Of a DNA stretch of 64,000 bases, positions 17,409 to 26,902 are shown piece after piece. The stretch covers positions 1 to 64,000 of the forward strand of contig NZ_JBJGXI010000023.1 of NCBI RefSeq assembly GCF_045635475.1, read 5' to 3'. The position numbers and the translations under genes are program-made. The notes under the pieces were generated by a model. It was not told where the DNA came from and made no database searches. It worked only from the letters and a program-made list of their open reading frames with translations. Numbering within the stretch: position 1 is the first letter of the stretch; each line of letters opens with the position of its first letter. Source of the DNA: JBJGXI01 sp045635475. GTDB taxonomy: Bacteria; Bacillota; Bacilli; Bacillales; Amphibacillaceae.

Positions 17409-18577
17409 TACATATAATCAGTTATCTCTCCTGTGATTGGATCAACAAGATACCAGCCTCTTGTAGCTGTATGGTTATTCACGATATCATACACATGAAT
17501 AACGTACTGGCCATTTTCGGTGTGGTCATAGTCAACATGTACTTCTGGCTGACCCGTCAGTCGTAATGCCCTTCGCAGTAGACCTGCTGCTTGCTCCTTG
17601 ATTAATCGCTGATTAGTATCGACGTTTAACAACTTCAATGTACTAGCAATCCCTTTTACATATTGTTTGTTAGTGTAAATAAGCAAATAATGACTTATAC
17701 CGTCACCAATAGGATATGGCCTTGGATATTGTAAGATTAATGCGGATCTACCATTGAAATCCTCTGCTTGATCATTTGAGGGTATAATTATAGCAGCAGA
17801 TTGCCCATTAATCGTACCCTGCTCAACGGTAGGATTTTTCCCATAAGGATTATTTTGATTGGTGGCATAGCTGTTTGCTAAATCACCTATAGAAGTTACC
17901 TGTGATGGATTTGATGGCCGAGCAGCAATAATACTCTTCACTTCAAAATAGCCAGATTCTCCTTGATAGCGTACCGGGAAGTAAGAAGTTTGTTGCCAAT
18001 CGGATGGATAACGGAAGGCAACATGATAATATTGATTAAAATAATAGTTCCATTTTACCGGTAGACATATAAATTGTCCGACACTTAACTGGTTCGGATT
18101 CACATGTGGATTAAGTTGGATAATAGCTTCAAGTGGTACTTGGAATACCTTTGATAGATGGTAAAAGCTATCTCCTTGTTTGAGTTGATAAGGTGTGGCG
18201 TTAGCAGTACAATTCGAGTAAGAAGCGTGAACAGGTATGCAAATCGCTTGACCGATTTGCAAATTATTAGGGTCTGTATTTGGATTTGCCTGCATTAATT
18301 GCTTGACTGAAAGTGAAAAATATACAGCTAGCTGGTAGTAGGAGTCACCTGCTTGAATAAAATAAAATTTCCCATTTTCACATGCTGGAAAGTTTTGTTG
18401 CATCGGGAGACAAAGGGTATCCCCAACGTTAACGTTTTCCACGTCTGTTCTAGGATTGGCAGCCTTGATTGCTGCTAAAGGAATTCGGAATTGCTGGACA
18501 ACTTGATATATATTTTCATTTTCTTTTACTGTATATTCAGTTAGACCGGGTAAACATTTACTCACATAATTCGTCAT
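17408..18577 (-). CDS. Triple-LysM protein, probably spore-associated
   Basis: A 389-residue protein with three LysM domains (about 13-57, 70-115 and 126-173; each with a Y..K..DS/N..Y.L.. start and a GQ.ICLP end). These bind peptidoglycan-type glycan. The C-terminal half contains a SafA/PsbP-like strand-rich region (HVAFRYPSDWQQTSY) and ends with a short segment resembling PepSY/YpmB-type repeats (GWYLVDPITGEITDYM). No signal peptide is present, as in mother-cell-made spore coat or cortex proteins. It converges with a coat protein gene. Confidence 0.82.
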   Translation of the reverse strand: MTNYVSKCLPGLTEYTVKENENIYQVVQQFRIPLAAIKAANPRTDVENVNVGDTLCLPMQQNFPACENGKFYFIQAGDSYYQLAVYFSLSVKQLMQANPNTDPNNLQIGQAICIPVHASYSNCTANATPYQLKQGDSFYHLSKVFQVPLEAIIQLNPHVNPNQLSVGQFICLPVKWNYYFNQYYHVAFRYPSDWQQTSYFPVRYQGESGYFEVKSIIAARPSNPSQVTSIGDLANSYATNQNNPYGKNPTVEQGTINGQSAAIIIPSNDQAEDFNGRSALILQYPRPYPIGDGISHYLLIYTNKQYVKGIASTLKLLNVDTNQRLIKEQAAGLLRRALRLTGQPEVHVDYDHTENGQYVIHVYDIVNNHTATRGWYLVDPITGEITDYM

Positions 18578-18659
18578 CTAAAATCCCTCCTTACCTAACA
18601 CCATCCTATTCCCATCTGCTTGTCCGTATGCGATTATTATTTATAGGAGCTGATGCAAG

Positions 18660-19382
18660 ATGCAAGATCAATTATACGAGAAGGTAAAAATAGTTGTGGG
18701 TGAGAAATTTGCAACAATCGAAAACACAAAAGTCCTCACCGAAGAAGAATTGCTAGCAATAATTGCATCCTATGCAAACCATCCAGCATATAAAGAATTG
18801 CCTAATCTCTCTATTTTAGTGAACGATAAGTTTTCTAGTCGCGTTGACCAATTTTCACAACAACATCATTTTCAATTGCATGATGAATTAATTATTTTTG
18901 AAAAGATTTTAGAACAAGAAAAAACAAATATGCCTTATCAATATGCTTATCAATCCTTAGAGAAGATTTCTATAAAGGAATTTAAAAATGTATGGGCACA
19001 GTGTATCGAAGGATCTCCGAATGCTTCCATATTAAATATCGATGACCAAATGAAGAGTGTCGAAATCGAATTAGGCGCAAGCTATAAAGATTCGTGTATC
19101 GTGGTTTATGAAAAGCAATCGCCAATTGGTGTGGTAATGCCTCATATTGAAGCCGGTACGAAAAGTGAAGGAAGATTATTTTATTTTGGTATTATTCCTA
19201 GTCAACGTGGTAAAGGGAAAAGTAAACAAATTCACAAAGAAGCGCTACATATGTTAAAGCAAGATTTTAATGCATCCATCTATATAGGTGCTACTAGTAT
19301 TAAAAACAAACCGATGATTAAAACATTTTCTGCAAATGGATGTAATGTGTTAGAACGAAATAAAGTATATAAACGTATCTGA
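18660..19382 (+). CDS. GNAT family N-acetyltransferase
   Basis: A 240-residue protein; the C-terminal half (about 95-240) is a GNAT acyltransferase with the acetyl-CoA-binding motif near PSQRGKGKSKQIHKEAL and a terminal GCNVLERNKVYKRI. The N-terminal 90 residues are a helical domain without a clear match. Substrate unknown. AGGAG at 18645-18649 supports ATG 18660. Confidence 0.82.
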   Translation: MQDQLYEKVKIVVGEKFATIENTKVLTEEELLAIIASYANHPAYKELPNLSILVNDKFSSRVDQFSQQHHFQLHDELIIFEKILEQEKTNMPYQYAYQSLEKISIKEFKNVWAQCIEGSPNASILNIDDQMKSVEIELGASYKDSCIVVYEKQSPIGVVMPHIEAGTKSEGRLFYFGIIPSQRGKGKSKQIHKEALHMLKQDFNASIYIGATSIKNKPMIKTFSANGCNVLERNKVYKRI

Positions 19383-19447
19383 AATTGCACCTCAACCATA
19401 CATATTGATACAATGGAGACGACTATTGTAGCTGGGAGGAACTTCCT

Positions 19448-19678
19448 GTGTATTTAACAATTAAAGAAACTGCTGAACATTTAGCTCTACAAGAGTCTGA
19501 CGTAAGAGCGTTAGTTTTGCAAAATCGAATCAGAGCGATTCATGATGGGGACCAATATTTAATTAATAAACAACAATTTACGACGTATAAGCAACAAATC
19601 GATAAACTGAAAGCAGATATGCAAGCATATCTAAATGAGCCGATCCCAGAAGATATCGATATTAAAGACGAGGACTAA
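19448..19678 (+). CDS. Small excisionase-type helix-turn-helix protein
   Basis: 76 residues with a MerR/excisionase-like DNA-binding domain: MYLTIKETAEHLALQESDVRALVLQNRIRAIHDGDQYLINKQQF, the turn between helices being followed by a beta wing. The acidic tail (IPEDIDIKDED) is unusual for a DNA-binding protein. GTG start after GGGAGG. It precedes the pseudouridine synthase gene by 22 bases; co-transcription is likely. Confidence 0.8.
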   Translation: MYLTIKETAEHLALQESDVRALVLQNRIRAIHDGDQYLINKQQFTTYKQQIDKLKADMQAYLNEPIPEDIDIKDED

Positions 19679-19700
19679 AATCAAAAGGGGTTTATTATAC

Positions 19701-20606
19701 ATGCAAAAAAGAAATAAAAAAACAGAGCAAAAACGAAACAATTTTATGCAGTATACCGTAAAAGAACCAATCGAGTTGTTACCATTTTTGTTCGAAGTAT
19801 TAACTGATCGTAGCCGCAATGCTGTAAAATCAATACTCACCCGTGGTCAAGTTTCGATTAATGATCAAGTAATCACCAAGCATGACCATCCATTAAAGCC
19901 AGGACAAACAGTTGTGATTATGAAAAATAAGGTAGCGAAGGCTCGTAATTTCACAGGATTATCTATTTTACATGAAGATGCTGATGTGGTTGTGATTGAT
20001 AAAGAGGCAGGTTTACTATCGATTTCTTCTCCAAAAGAAAAAGCGGTAACGGCATATCGACAATTATCAGATTATGTTCGCCAAACCGATCCAAAGAACA
20101 GAGTTTTTATCGTGCATCGCCTTGATCGTGATACTTCCGGTGTGATGATGTTTGCTAAAAATGAGTATGCGAAACAAAAATTGCAAAATGCATGGAAGGA
20201 AATGGTGAAAGAGCGGACATATGCTGCCTTAGTGGAAGGAAAGGTACAAAAGCGAGAGGGCACTATTTCATCATGGTTAAAGGAAACGAGTACGTTTAAA
20301 ATGTATTCCAGTCCGAAAGCGAATGACGGCCAACACGCTGTAACGCATTATAAAGTCATCCAATCGAATCAAGACTGTTCCTTGTTAGAAGTACAACTGG
20401 AGACGGGACGAAAAAATCAAATACGTGTGCATATGCAGGATATTGGTCATCCGATTATTGGAGATAAAAAATATGGCTCAACTAGAAACGATATTAACAG
20501 ACTTGGACTGCACGCACAGGTAATCGCATTTCACCATCCCACAAGTGGTAAATTATTACGTTTTTCATCCGACCTTCCTAAAACATTTTTAAATAAATCG
20601 AAATAA
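19701..20606 (+). CDS. RluA/RluD family pseudouridine synthase
   Basis: A 301-residue enzyme that isomerises uridine in RNA. It has an N-terminal S4 RNA-binding segment (SRNAVKSILTRGQVSINDQ) and the catalytic motif HRLDRDTSG with Asp142; the C-terminal GRKNQIRVHM and GDKKYGS motifs are also present. The frame extends upstream to 19635 inside the preceding gene, but AAAAGGGG (19683-19690) sets ATG 19701. The exact target uridine cannot be told. Confidence 0.93.
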   Translation: MQKRNKKTEQKRNNFMQYTVKEPIELLPFLFEVLTDRSRNAVKSILTRGQVSINDQVITKHDHPLKPGQTVVIMKNKVAKARNFTGLSILHEDADVVVIDKEAGLLSISSPKEKAVTAYRQLSDYVRQTDPKNRVFIVHRLDRDTSGVMMFAKNEYAKQKLQNAWKEMVKERTYAALVEGKVQKREGTISSWLKETSTFKMYSSPKANDGQHAVTHYKVIQSNQDCSLLEVQLETGRKNQIRVHMQDIGHPIIGDKKYGSTRNDINRLGLHAQVIAFHHPTSGKLLRFSSDLPKTFLNKSK

Positions 20607-20614
20607 AAGTAATA

Positions 20615-20644
20615 GGGCGATTTTAAACACATTGAAAATCGCCC
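20615..20644. terminator. Hairpin after the pseudouridine synthase gene
   Basis: Perfect 10-base stem GGGCGATTTT / AAAATCGCCC with a 10-base loop, but no U-tract on the plus strand. May be a weak terminator or transcript-end stabiliser. Confidence 0.45.
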
Positions 20645-20782
20645 ACATTCATGTAAGCCCGTTTGGCGCAAAATATCTGAAAAATGCCACTTTACATTAA
20701 ATTACAAAAAAACATCAAATCATAATAAAAAAATGATAAAATAAGCTTTATACATATTAGGAATTATTTAGGAGGAAATAGA

Positions 20783-21685
20783 ATGAATGATCAGTTTACA
20801 AAGCCCAAAGGGTTTGGAGAAATTTTAGATCACACCTTCCAATTAGTGAAGAATCGCTTTTCAGATTTTTTTATGATTTTACTTATCTTAGTAGGACCAA
20901 TGATTTTGTTAACAGCTTTTGTTCAATTACTTACTGGAACGAGTTTTTTTAGAGAATTTTCTGGTGATGGTACGTGGTTGCAGCAATTAGCCACAACTTT
21001 TGATCAACAAGCAAATGAGGATGTTTTCAGTTCGAATCCAGGAGCTGATTTTGTTTTAACATTGATTGGCATCGTTACCCTTGCAGCAACGGCAGTGGCA
21101 GAGGGGGCTATTATTCTCGCAATCTATCATATGAAAAATGAAGAATCCTACACAGCTGTTTCGGTTATTAAGGAAGCATTTTCACGTTTCTGGGCGATCA
21201 TCGGAAGTAATATACTCTTTGCACTTATTACTATTGGACTAATTATTATTCCGCTTATTATCATTACGTTGGTGGCAGTTCTAGGTGGAATTGGTGGTCT
21301 GATTTTTGCATTTTGCTTACTGTTAGGTGCGGGTGCAGGACTTGGTTATTTATTAGTACGTTGGAGCTTTTTTATCGGGTACGTTGTGATCGATAAAGAA
21401 TCGATTGGTTTGACAAGAAGCTGGGAGGCTACTCGCAAACGTGCTTGGACGTTCTTTGGACTGTATATCATTTTCATGCTAATCACTGGTGCGATCACCC
21501 TGGCAGTAGAAGCAACGTTTACGTTGTTACTAGGGAACAGTGTATTATTATCAATCATCTCTAATCTCTGTACTTTATTCACAACAATGATTTTTACTGT
21601 TGGTTTAGCTGTTATGTTCTTTGATATTAAAGCAAGAGAAGGTGCAGATGATTTACAAAATATAATCGATAACTACGATAAGTAA
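20783..21685 (+). CDS. Multi-pass membrane protein of the MoxR/DUF58 operon
   Basis: A 300-residue membrane protein with about six membrane segments and a conserved-looking cytosolic start (FGEILDHTFQLVKNRFSDFF). It resembles the membrane domain family sometimes attached to glycerophosphoryl phosphodiesterases, but without any catalytic part. First gene of a run of five same-strand genes; DUF4129 begins 31 bases after its stop. Function is probably structural within this membrane-associated system. Ribosome-binding site AGGAGGAAAT. Confidence 0.8.
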   Translation: MNDQFTKPKGFGEILDHTFQLVKNRFSDFFMILLILVGPMILLTAFVQLLTGTSFFREFSGDGTWLQQLATTFDQQANEDVFSSNPGADFVLTLIGIVTLAATAVAEGAIILAIYHMKNEESYTAVSVIKEAFSRFWAIIGSNILFALITIGLIIIPLIIITLVAVLGGIGGLIFAFCLLLGAGAGLGYLLVRWSFFIGYVVIDKESIGLTRSWEATRKRAWTFFGLYIIFMLITGAITLAVEATFTLLLGNSVLLSIISNLCTLFTTMIFTVGLAVMFFDIKAREGADDLQNIIDNYDK

Positions 21686-21716
21686 AAAAAGGGTTCGGAA
21701 AGCAAGGTGATAAGAG

Positions 21717-22364
21717 ATGGCGAATGCGAATCAGACAAGAACAGAACTAGAAGATATCTTGTCTAAGAATGAATATACAGCATATTACAATGACTCACAA
21801 AACTGGCTGCTAAACATTTGGGATCGACTATGGGAGTGGTTTAGCGAGCTTTTAGAAAGTTTGTTTTCAATCACACCTTCAACAAGTGTGGCGGGTGGAC
21901 TTTTATTCGCCATCCTTGCAGTTGTTTTTGTGATCGTGTTACTCGTCATTGCGCTTTCGGTTCAGTCAGGAAGACGGAAACGAATGTTTCGGGATCATCC
22001 ACCACTTCAATCGGCTGATGAGATGCGTTGGTCGTATCAAAGGCACGTAGAAGAGGCGAACAAATACGAGGCTCAGGCTGATTATACATTATCAACACGT
22101 CACCTGTTTCTCGCTGTATTGTTATATTTTCATGAAAAAGATTGGCTTGAGGCGAGAATTTCAAAGACGAATTGGGAGTATTATGAAGAATTGTTACGTG
22201 TCAATCAGCAAGCGGCGCAGCACTTCCATCACCTTGCATTAGTGTTTGATCAAGTGACGTATGGTGACCGTGTTATGAAAGAGCAAGAATACAGTGATAT
22301 ACGCATGGAAGCAATGGATTGGCTCGAAAGTACTCAACTAGTTCACGAAGATGAGAAACAGTAA
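21717..22364 (+). CDS. DUF4129 domain membrane protein
   Basis: 215 residues with one membrane segment (about 60-85, GGLLFAILAVVFVIVLLVIAL) and a cytosolic C-terminal domain typical of DUF4129 (YTLSTRHLFLAVLLYFHEKDWL, TNWEYYEELL). DUF4129 is regularly found beside DUF4350, MoxR and DUF58; the molecular role is unknown. AAGGTGATAAGAG precedes the ATG; the next gene starts 17 bases after its stop. Confidence 0.85.
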   Translation: MANANQTRTELEDILSKNEYTAYYNDSQNWLLNIWDRLWEWFSELLESLFSITPSTSVAGGLLFAILAVVFVIVLLVIALSVQSGRRKRMFRDHPPLQSADEMRWSYQRHVEEANKYEAQADYTLSTRHLFLAVLLYFHEKDWLEARISKTNWEYYEELLRVNQQAAQHFHHLALVFDQVTYGDRVMKEQEYSDIRMEAMDWLESTQLVHEDEKQ

Positions 22365-22381
22365 GAAAGGGGGCTGGGCGG

Positions 22382-23512
22382 TTGAATTCTAAATCAAATA
22401 AACGAACAATAATATGGTTTGGTGTGGTGTTGAGTATGTTTATCATCATCACTTATATCATAGACCTTCAGCAACCGAAGGATTATCCTAGCTACGTATC
22501 GGAATCTCCAGCTCCTACCGGTACAAAAGCATTGTATACATATTTGGACCAGCAAGGAGAAGTAGACAGGTGGAAACATCGTCCGGATCTTTTAGCGCAA
22601 GAAGATCAAGGTCAATTACTCTTCATGATACAACCATCATTTATCCAAAACACCGACGAGATGGAAGCATATGAAGCATTTATGGAAGCTGGTAATACCA
22701 TTTTGCTTTTGCGACAAAATCCGCAAGATATGTTTGGGATAAAAACAACTCCGGTTCTCGAAGATATTATGGAGAGTTCGGAGATTACTAGTAAGAATGA
22801 TGCAGAATATCAGGCAACCGTAGCTTCTACTGTTCGTATTAACACGGATGCGGATGACGAGATTTTACTGTCTGATGACCATGGTGCAATTGCGGTTAGT
22901 CGTTCTTTCGGCAATGGGCATTTAATTGTAAGTGTTACGCCTGAATGGCTAATGAACCAGAATGTATTAGATGACGACAATATTCCACTGTTGTTATCGC
23001 TTTTAAATCAATCAACAGATGAACAGATATTGTTTGATGAATACAGTCATAAAGGTGGACAAGCATTTTCCTTGTTAACTGTTTATCCAAAAGCGTTTTT
23101 AGTGCTGATGTTGCAGGGGATATTGGTGACACTATTGTGGCTTTGGTACAAGGGCAGAAGGTTTGGACCTGTACTTGTGGCAAGAGAAGAAACGGTGCGA
23201 TATAGTAATGAACGGCTTTCTGCAATAGGTGCTTGGTATCTTCGAGGTCGCCGGTATCAAGAGGCTTTGCAAATTCAATCTGATTATTTAAGAGTAGTTC
23301 TTCAAGAACGATGGGGACTTGCTTACAGTAAACAGTGGAGAGAGCTTGTTGACCAACTTGATCGTAAATGGAAGCAAATGTCGGAAGAAGAAATTCGTTC
23401 CTGGGTAAATGACTTAACTATTGTGTTAACGAAAGAAAAAGTAAGCAAGCAGGAATATCTACTATGGACAAAACGGTTGGATCGATTAAGGAAAGAGGTG
23501 GAGGAAGGATGA
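22382..23512 (+). CDS. DUF4350 domain membrane protein
   Basis: 376 residues: membrane segment at about 9-27, an outside DUF4350 domain (KDYPSYVSESPAPTGTKALYTYLDQ, the pattern start of the family, related to the GATase-like ThuA/IFT52 fold), a second membrane segment near 236-256, and a helical cytosolic tail. TTG start after AAAGGGGG. Its stop overlaps the ATG of the MoxR gene (ATGA), so the two are translationally coupled. Confidence 0.87.
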   Translation: MNSKSNKRTIIWFGVVLSMFIIITYIIDLQQPKDYPSYVSESPAPTGTKALYTYLDQQGEVDRWKHRPDLLAQEDQGQLLFMIQPSFIQNTDEMEAYEAFMEAGNTILLLRQNPQDMFGIKTTPVLEDIMESSEITSKNDAEYQATVASTVRINTDADDEILLSDDHGAIAVSRSFGNGHLIVSVTPEWLMNQNVLDDDNIPLLLSLLNQSTDEQILFDEYSHKGGQAFSLLTVYPKAFLVLMLQGILVTLLWLWYKGRRFGPVLVAREETVRYSNERLSAIGAWYLRGRRYQEALQIQSDYLRVVLQERWGLAYSKQWRELVDQLDRKWKQMSEEEIRSWVNDLTIVLTKEKVSKQEYLLWTKRLDRLRKEVEEG

Positions 23513-24438
23513 ATACACAGCTAGCATCCTTGATAGAAAAATATGAACAACGCATTTTAGGGCAACGCACGAATGTGAAATTGTTAATGGCAGCAATTCT
23601 TTCTGGGGGGCATGTATTAATTGAAGGTGTACCTGGTACTGGTAAAACGCAAATGGTACGCACACTCGCCAGCTTAATCGGCGGAGCGTTTCAACGAATC
23701 CAATTCACCCCAGATTTATTACCGAGTGATATAACAGGTAGTACGATTTACAATATGAAAGATAGCAGTTTTCAAACATTAAAAGGTCCAATTTTCACTA
23801 ACATTCTGTTGGCAGATGAGATCAATCGTACACCTGCTAAGACACAAGCAGCACTATTGGAAGCAATGGAAGAAAAACAAGTAACGATTCAAGGAGAGAC
23901 ATATCCTTTGTCAGATGTGTTCTTTGTTGTTGCGACACAGAATCCAATTGAATTTGAAGGTACGTATCCATTACCTGAAGCACAGCAAGATCGTTTTTTA
24001 TTTAAACTAACGATTGATTTCCCTGCTTTTGAAGAAGAACAACTTGTGTTAAAACAAGTTGTTACCAATAGTTATGATGCTAGCCTAGTAGATCCAGAGC
24101 TTGATATTGATACATTTTTAACGATACGAAAAGAAATTGAACAAATTACGATAAGTGATAGTGTTCTTCGTTATATTATGGAAATTGTACGCAAGACGAG
24201 AGAAACCGAATCCATTCGTTACGGGGCGAGTACTAGAGCGGCTATTAGTATTGGCAAGTCTGCACAAGCGTGGGCGTATTTAGCGGATCGGGATTATGTG
24301 ACTCCGGATGATATTAAAATCGTTGCAAAACCAGCATTAAGACACCGAATTCAATTATCCCCTCACGTAGAATTGGAGGGATCAAGCGTTGACCAGATCA
24401 TTGAAGAACTTGTGGGGTCGGTTACTATTCCGAGATAG
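23509..24438 (+). CDS. MoxR family AAA+ ATPase
   Basis: A 309-residue MoxR-type ATPase, a chaperone-like motor thought to act with DUF58/VWA proteins. Walker A GVPGTGKTQ (about 42-50), Walker B ILLADEINR, sensor region VVATQNPIEFEGTYPLPEAQQDRF, and the arginine motif in the C-terminal helical lid. ATG 23509 is set by GGAGGAAGG and overlaps the DUF4350 stop by 4 bases. Confidence 0.93.
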   Translation: MNTQLASLIEKYEQRILGQRTNVKLLMAAILSGGHVLIEGVPGTGKTQMVRTLASLIGGAFQRIQFTPDLLPSDITGSTIYNMKDSSFQTLKGPIFTNILLADEINRTPAKTQAALLEAMEEKQVTIQGETYPLSDVFFVVATQNPIEFEGTYPLPEAQQDRFLFKLTIDFPAFEEEQLVLKQVVTNSYDASLVDPELDIDTFLTIRKEIEQITISDSVLRYIMEIVRKTRETESIRYGASTRAAISIGKSAQAWAYLADRDYVTPDDIKIVAKPALRHRIQLSPHVELEGSSVDQIIEELVGSVTIPR

Positions 24439-25747
24439 AGGAATCTTACCGACAAAGCGCTTCGTGTTTGTCTATATGATCATTTCAGTAAGCTTGCTTT
24501 TGGGCGCTTACTTAGGTGCTTCTTGGGGTGTAGTAATTATAGTCAATAGTTTAGTGATTGTTTTTAGCTTTATTGACTTGCTGTTTTCTCCGAAGAAAGG
24601 GCAATTACATGCAAGTAGGAAAATCGCAGCTGAATTAGAGAGAGGTTTACCTTATCCAGTACATCTCGAATTGAAAAATGACTCAGAATATCCGACTCAC
24701 TTTCGTATTGTCGATGATCTACCTCAATCGTTTGGACGCCCTTTTCCTAAGCGTGGTACTGTTGCCAAACAAACGACAACAGATATCAATTATGAGACAG
24801 TTGCACCGGTAAGAGGTAGATATGATATAAAAAAGATTTATGTTCGCTATACGAGCTTGCTAGGTTTGTGGGAAAAGCAAACAACGATTACGGCTGAGGA
24901 TACAGTAAAAGTCATCCCTGATTTGTCGGATACAAAGCATTTCTTAGAAAATGCCCAGCAATTTTTGCTTTATGAAGGAGTTAAAATCCGAAAACAGCAA
25001 AGTGGTGCAGGTGAATTCGCAAAGATAAGAAGCTATGTAGTTGGAGATGACCCAAGAAAGATAAATTGGCGTCAGACAGCGAAGCTTCAATCTGTTATGA
25101 CGAATGAATATGAACCAGAGCATGGTAAATATATAACAATCTTAATTGACTGTGGTCGCATGATGGGTGCAGAACTTGAAACAGGGAACCGCTTAGAAAG
25201 AGCGTTAGAATCAGCAATAACGGTGGCGGCTGCCGCATTAAAAAACGGCGACTACGTGTCCGTGTTAGGATTTTCAAAGGATGTAAAAGTGTTTGTCCCA
25301 GCAGCCAAAGGAATGGCACACTTACAGACGATTTTACATTCGATTTATGAACTCGATGTTGATCCAGTAGAATCCAATTATGCTGCCGTGCTTCATTATG
25401 TGCAGACGATGCAAAAGAAACGTAGTCTATTATTATTATTTAGTGATGTGCGCTCTTTTTTGCATGAAGAAAGTGCGTTGCTGTATGTAAGAAGGTTAAG
25501 ACAACGCCATGTATTTTTCATGATTGGCGTAGAAGATAAAGAGTTAGTCGTGCAAACAAAAAGAAAACCAACTGGTGTACAAGCAGCAATGACGAAAACA
25601 ATCGCGCAACAACAGCTGGTCATTAAGAAAAGAGAAAAGGCTAAATGGGAAGCACAAGGATTGCAAATGGTCGAGGTGCCAGAAGAGCACCTCGCCGCAG
25701 CAGCTGTATCGTATTACATCAACATGCTAAACCGTGGTCTTTTGTAA
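24389..25747 (+). CDS. DUF58 domain protein
   Basis: 452 residues: two membrane segments near the N-terminus (about 22-65), a beta-rich extracellular-like domain, then the DUF58 motif (DPRKINWRQTAK) merging into a von Willebrand A-type fold with a partly preserved metal site (ILIDCGRMM). TTG 24389 follows GGAGGG and overlaps the MoxR gene by 50 bases, a long overlap that implies tight coupling. DUF58 proteins are partners of MoxR ATPases. Its 3' end overlaps the convergent SpoIIM-like gene by 21 bases. Confidence 0.9.
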   Translation: MTRSLKNLWGRLLFRDRGILPTKRFVFVYMIISVSLLLGAYLGASWGVVIIVNSLVIVFSFIDLLFSPKKGQLHASRKIAAELERGLPYPVHLELKNDSEYPTHFRIVDDLPQSFGRPFPKRGTVAKQTTTDINYETVAPVRGRYDIKKIYVRYTSLLGLWEKQTTITAEDTVKVIPDLSDTKHFLENAQQFLLYEGVKIRKQQSGAGEFAKIRSYVVGDDPRKINWRQTAKLQSVMTNEYEPEHGKYITILIDCGRMMGAELETGNRLERALESAITVAAAALKNGDYVSVLGFSKDVKVFVPAAKGMAHLQTILHSIYELDVDPVESNYAAVLHYVQTMQKKRSLLLLFSDVRSFLHEESALLYVRRLRQRHVFFMIGVEDKELVVQTKRKPTGVQAAMTKTIAQQQLVIKKREKAKWEAQGLQMVEVPEEHLAAAAVSYYINMLNRGLL

Positions 25748-26704
25748 GGATTTTTTACCTAGCAGCAGTTTTCCAGTAACCATATACAGCATTAATCCGA
25801 ACACAGTGATCAAGGCAAAGACATATTTCGCTTCTAAAGACAGCTGTGCCGGGGTTATGAATCCTTCGATAACACCTGCAATCACAAATAAAGGAAGCGT
25901 TCCAAGTAACAGCTGAACGGAGCGCTTCGCTTGCTGTTTTAATTGGAATCCTCGTGAATAAGCACCAGGGACAAACAGTTTGTAACCCATGAGCAGTCCA
26001 GCTCCACCCGCGATAAATATCGCTGTTAGCTCAATCATTCCGTGAGGGACAATATAGGCCCAGAATTCATATGATTTATCGTATGTCATAAACAATGCTG
26101 CAAGGGCTCCAATAATAATCCCATTGTAGATTAGTAAGTATACTGTCAACAAACCAAACGTTATCCCACCAGCAAAAGCGAGGATCGCCACTTGCATATT
26201 ATTGGTCATAATTGATGCAGACATAACAGACGAATCAATCGCATCATGATTTTCACCAAGCCGATCCGGATCTACCCCTTGAGCAATATTTGCGGGTAAT
26301 ATGGTATGTAGGTGTAATGGATCGTCCATGACCGCTAAGAAGCTTCCAACACCGCCTAGTGTAAATAGAACAAATGCAATAACGATAAATTTCCATTGTT
26401 CAAGTAGTAATCCAACAAATTTACTAGCAAAAAAGTGCTGGATTTGCTTCATGCTCGATACCTGGTCCTTGTATAATAGATTATGAGATTTGGAAACAAG
26501 ACCATTCAAATAACTGGTAACTTCTTCATTTGAAAAGTACGTTTGACTGTAAGATAAATGCTGAGCAACTTTTTGATAAAGACGATCAAAGTTGTTAATA
26601 TCACGCCCGTTATAGTGATGCTTACTTTTTTGTAGAAGCGTAATCAACTGTTCAAGCTGATTCCAATCTGTGCGGTGTTGCTTGATAAATTGCTTTACAT
26701 TCAT
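25727..26704 (-). CDS. SpoIIM-like (stage II sporulation protein M domain) membrane protein
   Basis: 325 residues: about 100 cytosolic helical residues, then membrane segments with the SpoIIM-family pattern (NNMQVAILAFAGGITFGLLTVYLLIYNGIIIGALAA, IVPHGMIELTAIFIAGGAGLLMG). It is longer than the engulfment protein SpoIIM (about 215 residues) and belongs to the branch found with RDD, MoxR and DUF58 genes, so a sporulation role should not be assumed. Convergent with DUF58, divergent from the RDD gene. Confidence 0.88.
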   Translation of the reverse strand: MNVKQFIKQHRTDWNQLEQLITLLQKSKHHYNGRDINNFDRLYQKVAQHLSYSQTYFSNEEVTSYLNGLVSKSHNLLYKDQVSSMKQIQHFFASKFVGLLLEQWKFIVIAFVLFTLGGVGSFLAVMDDPLHLHTILPANIAQGVDPDRLGENHDAIDSSVMSASIMTNNMQVAILAFAGGITFGLLTVYLLIYNGIIIGALAALFMTYDKSYEFWAYIVPHGMIELTAIFIAGGAGLLMGYKLFVPGAYSRGFQLKQQAKRSVQLLLGTLPLFVIAGVIEGFITPAQLSLEAKYVFALITVFGLMLYMVTGKLLLGKKSLQKTTV

Positions 26705-26902
26705 TTTGTCACCTTCTTTTTATGTAATATCTATTATTATCTCAAAATTTGGATATTATCTATTTATTATTATAGTAGCTTTATGGAAAAATAGAAATAG
26801 ATTAGTCAATTTCACAATACTGAGTTTTAGCCCAATCATTTCTAAGGCAGTAAAAAATGGATTCAGATCGCTAAAATTCATCTCGAAAGGTGGGAAAGCT
26901 CA

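Noticed and set aside
25727..26704. Calling this gene spoIIM, an engulfment protein
   Set aside because: Protein is about 110 residues longer than SpoIIM and sits with RDD/MoxR/DUF58 genes, which points to the other branch of the family.
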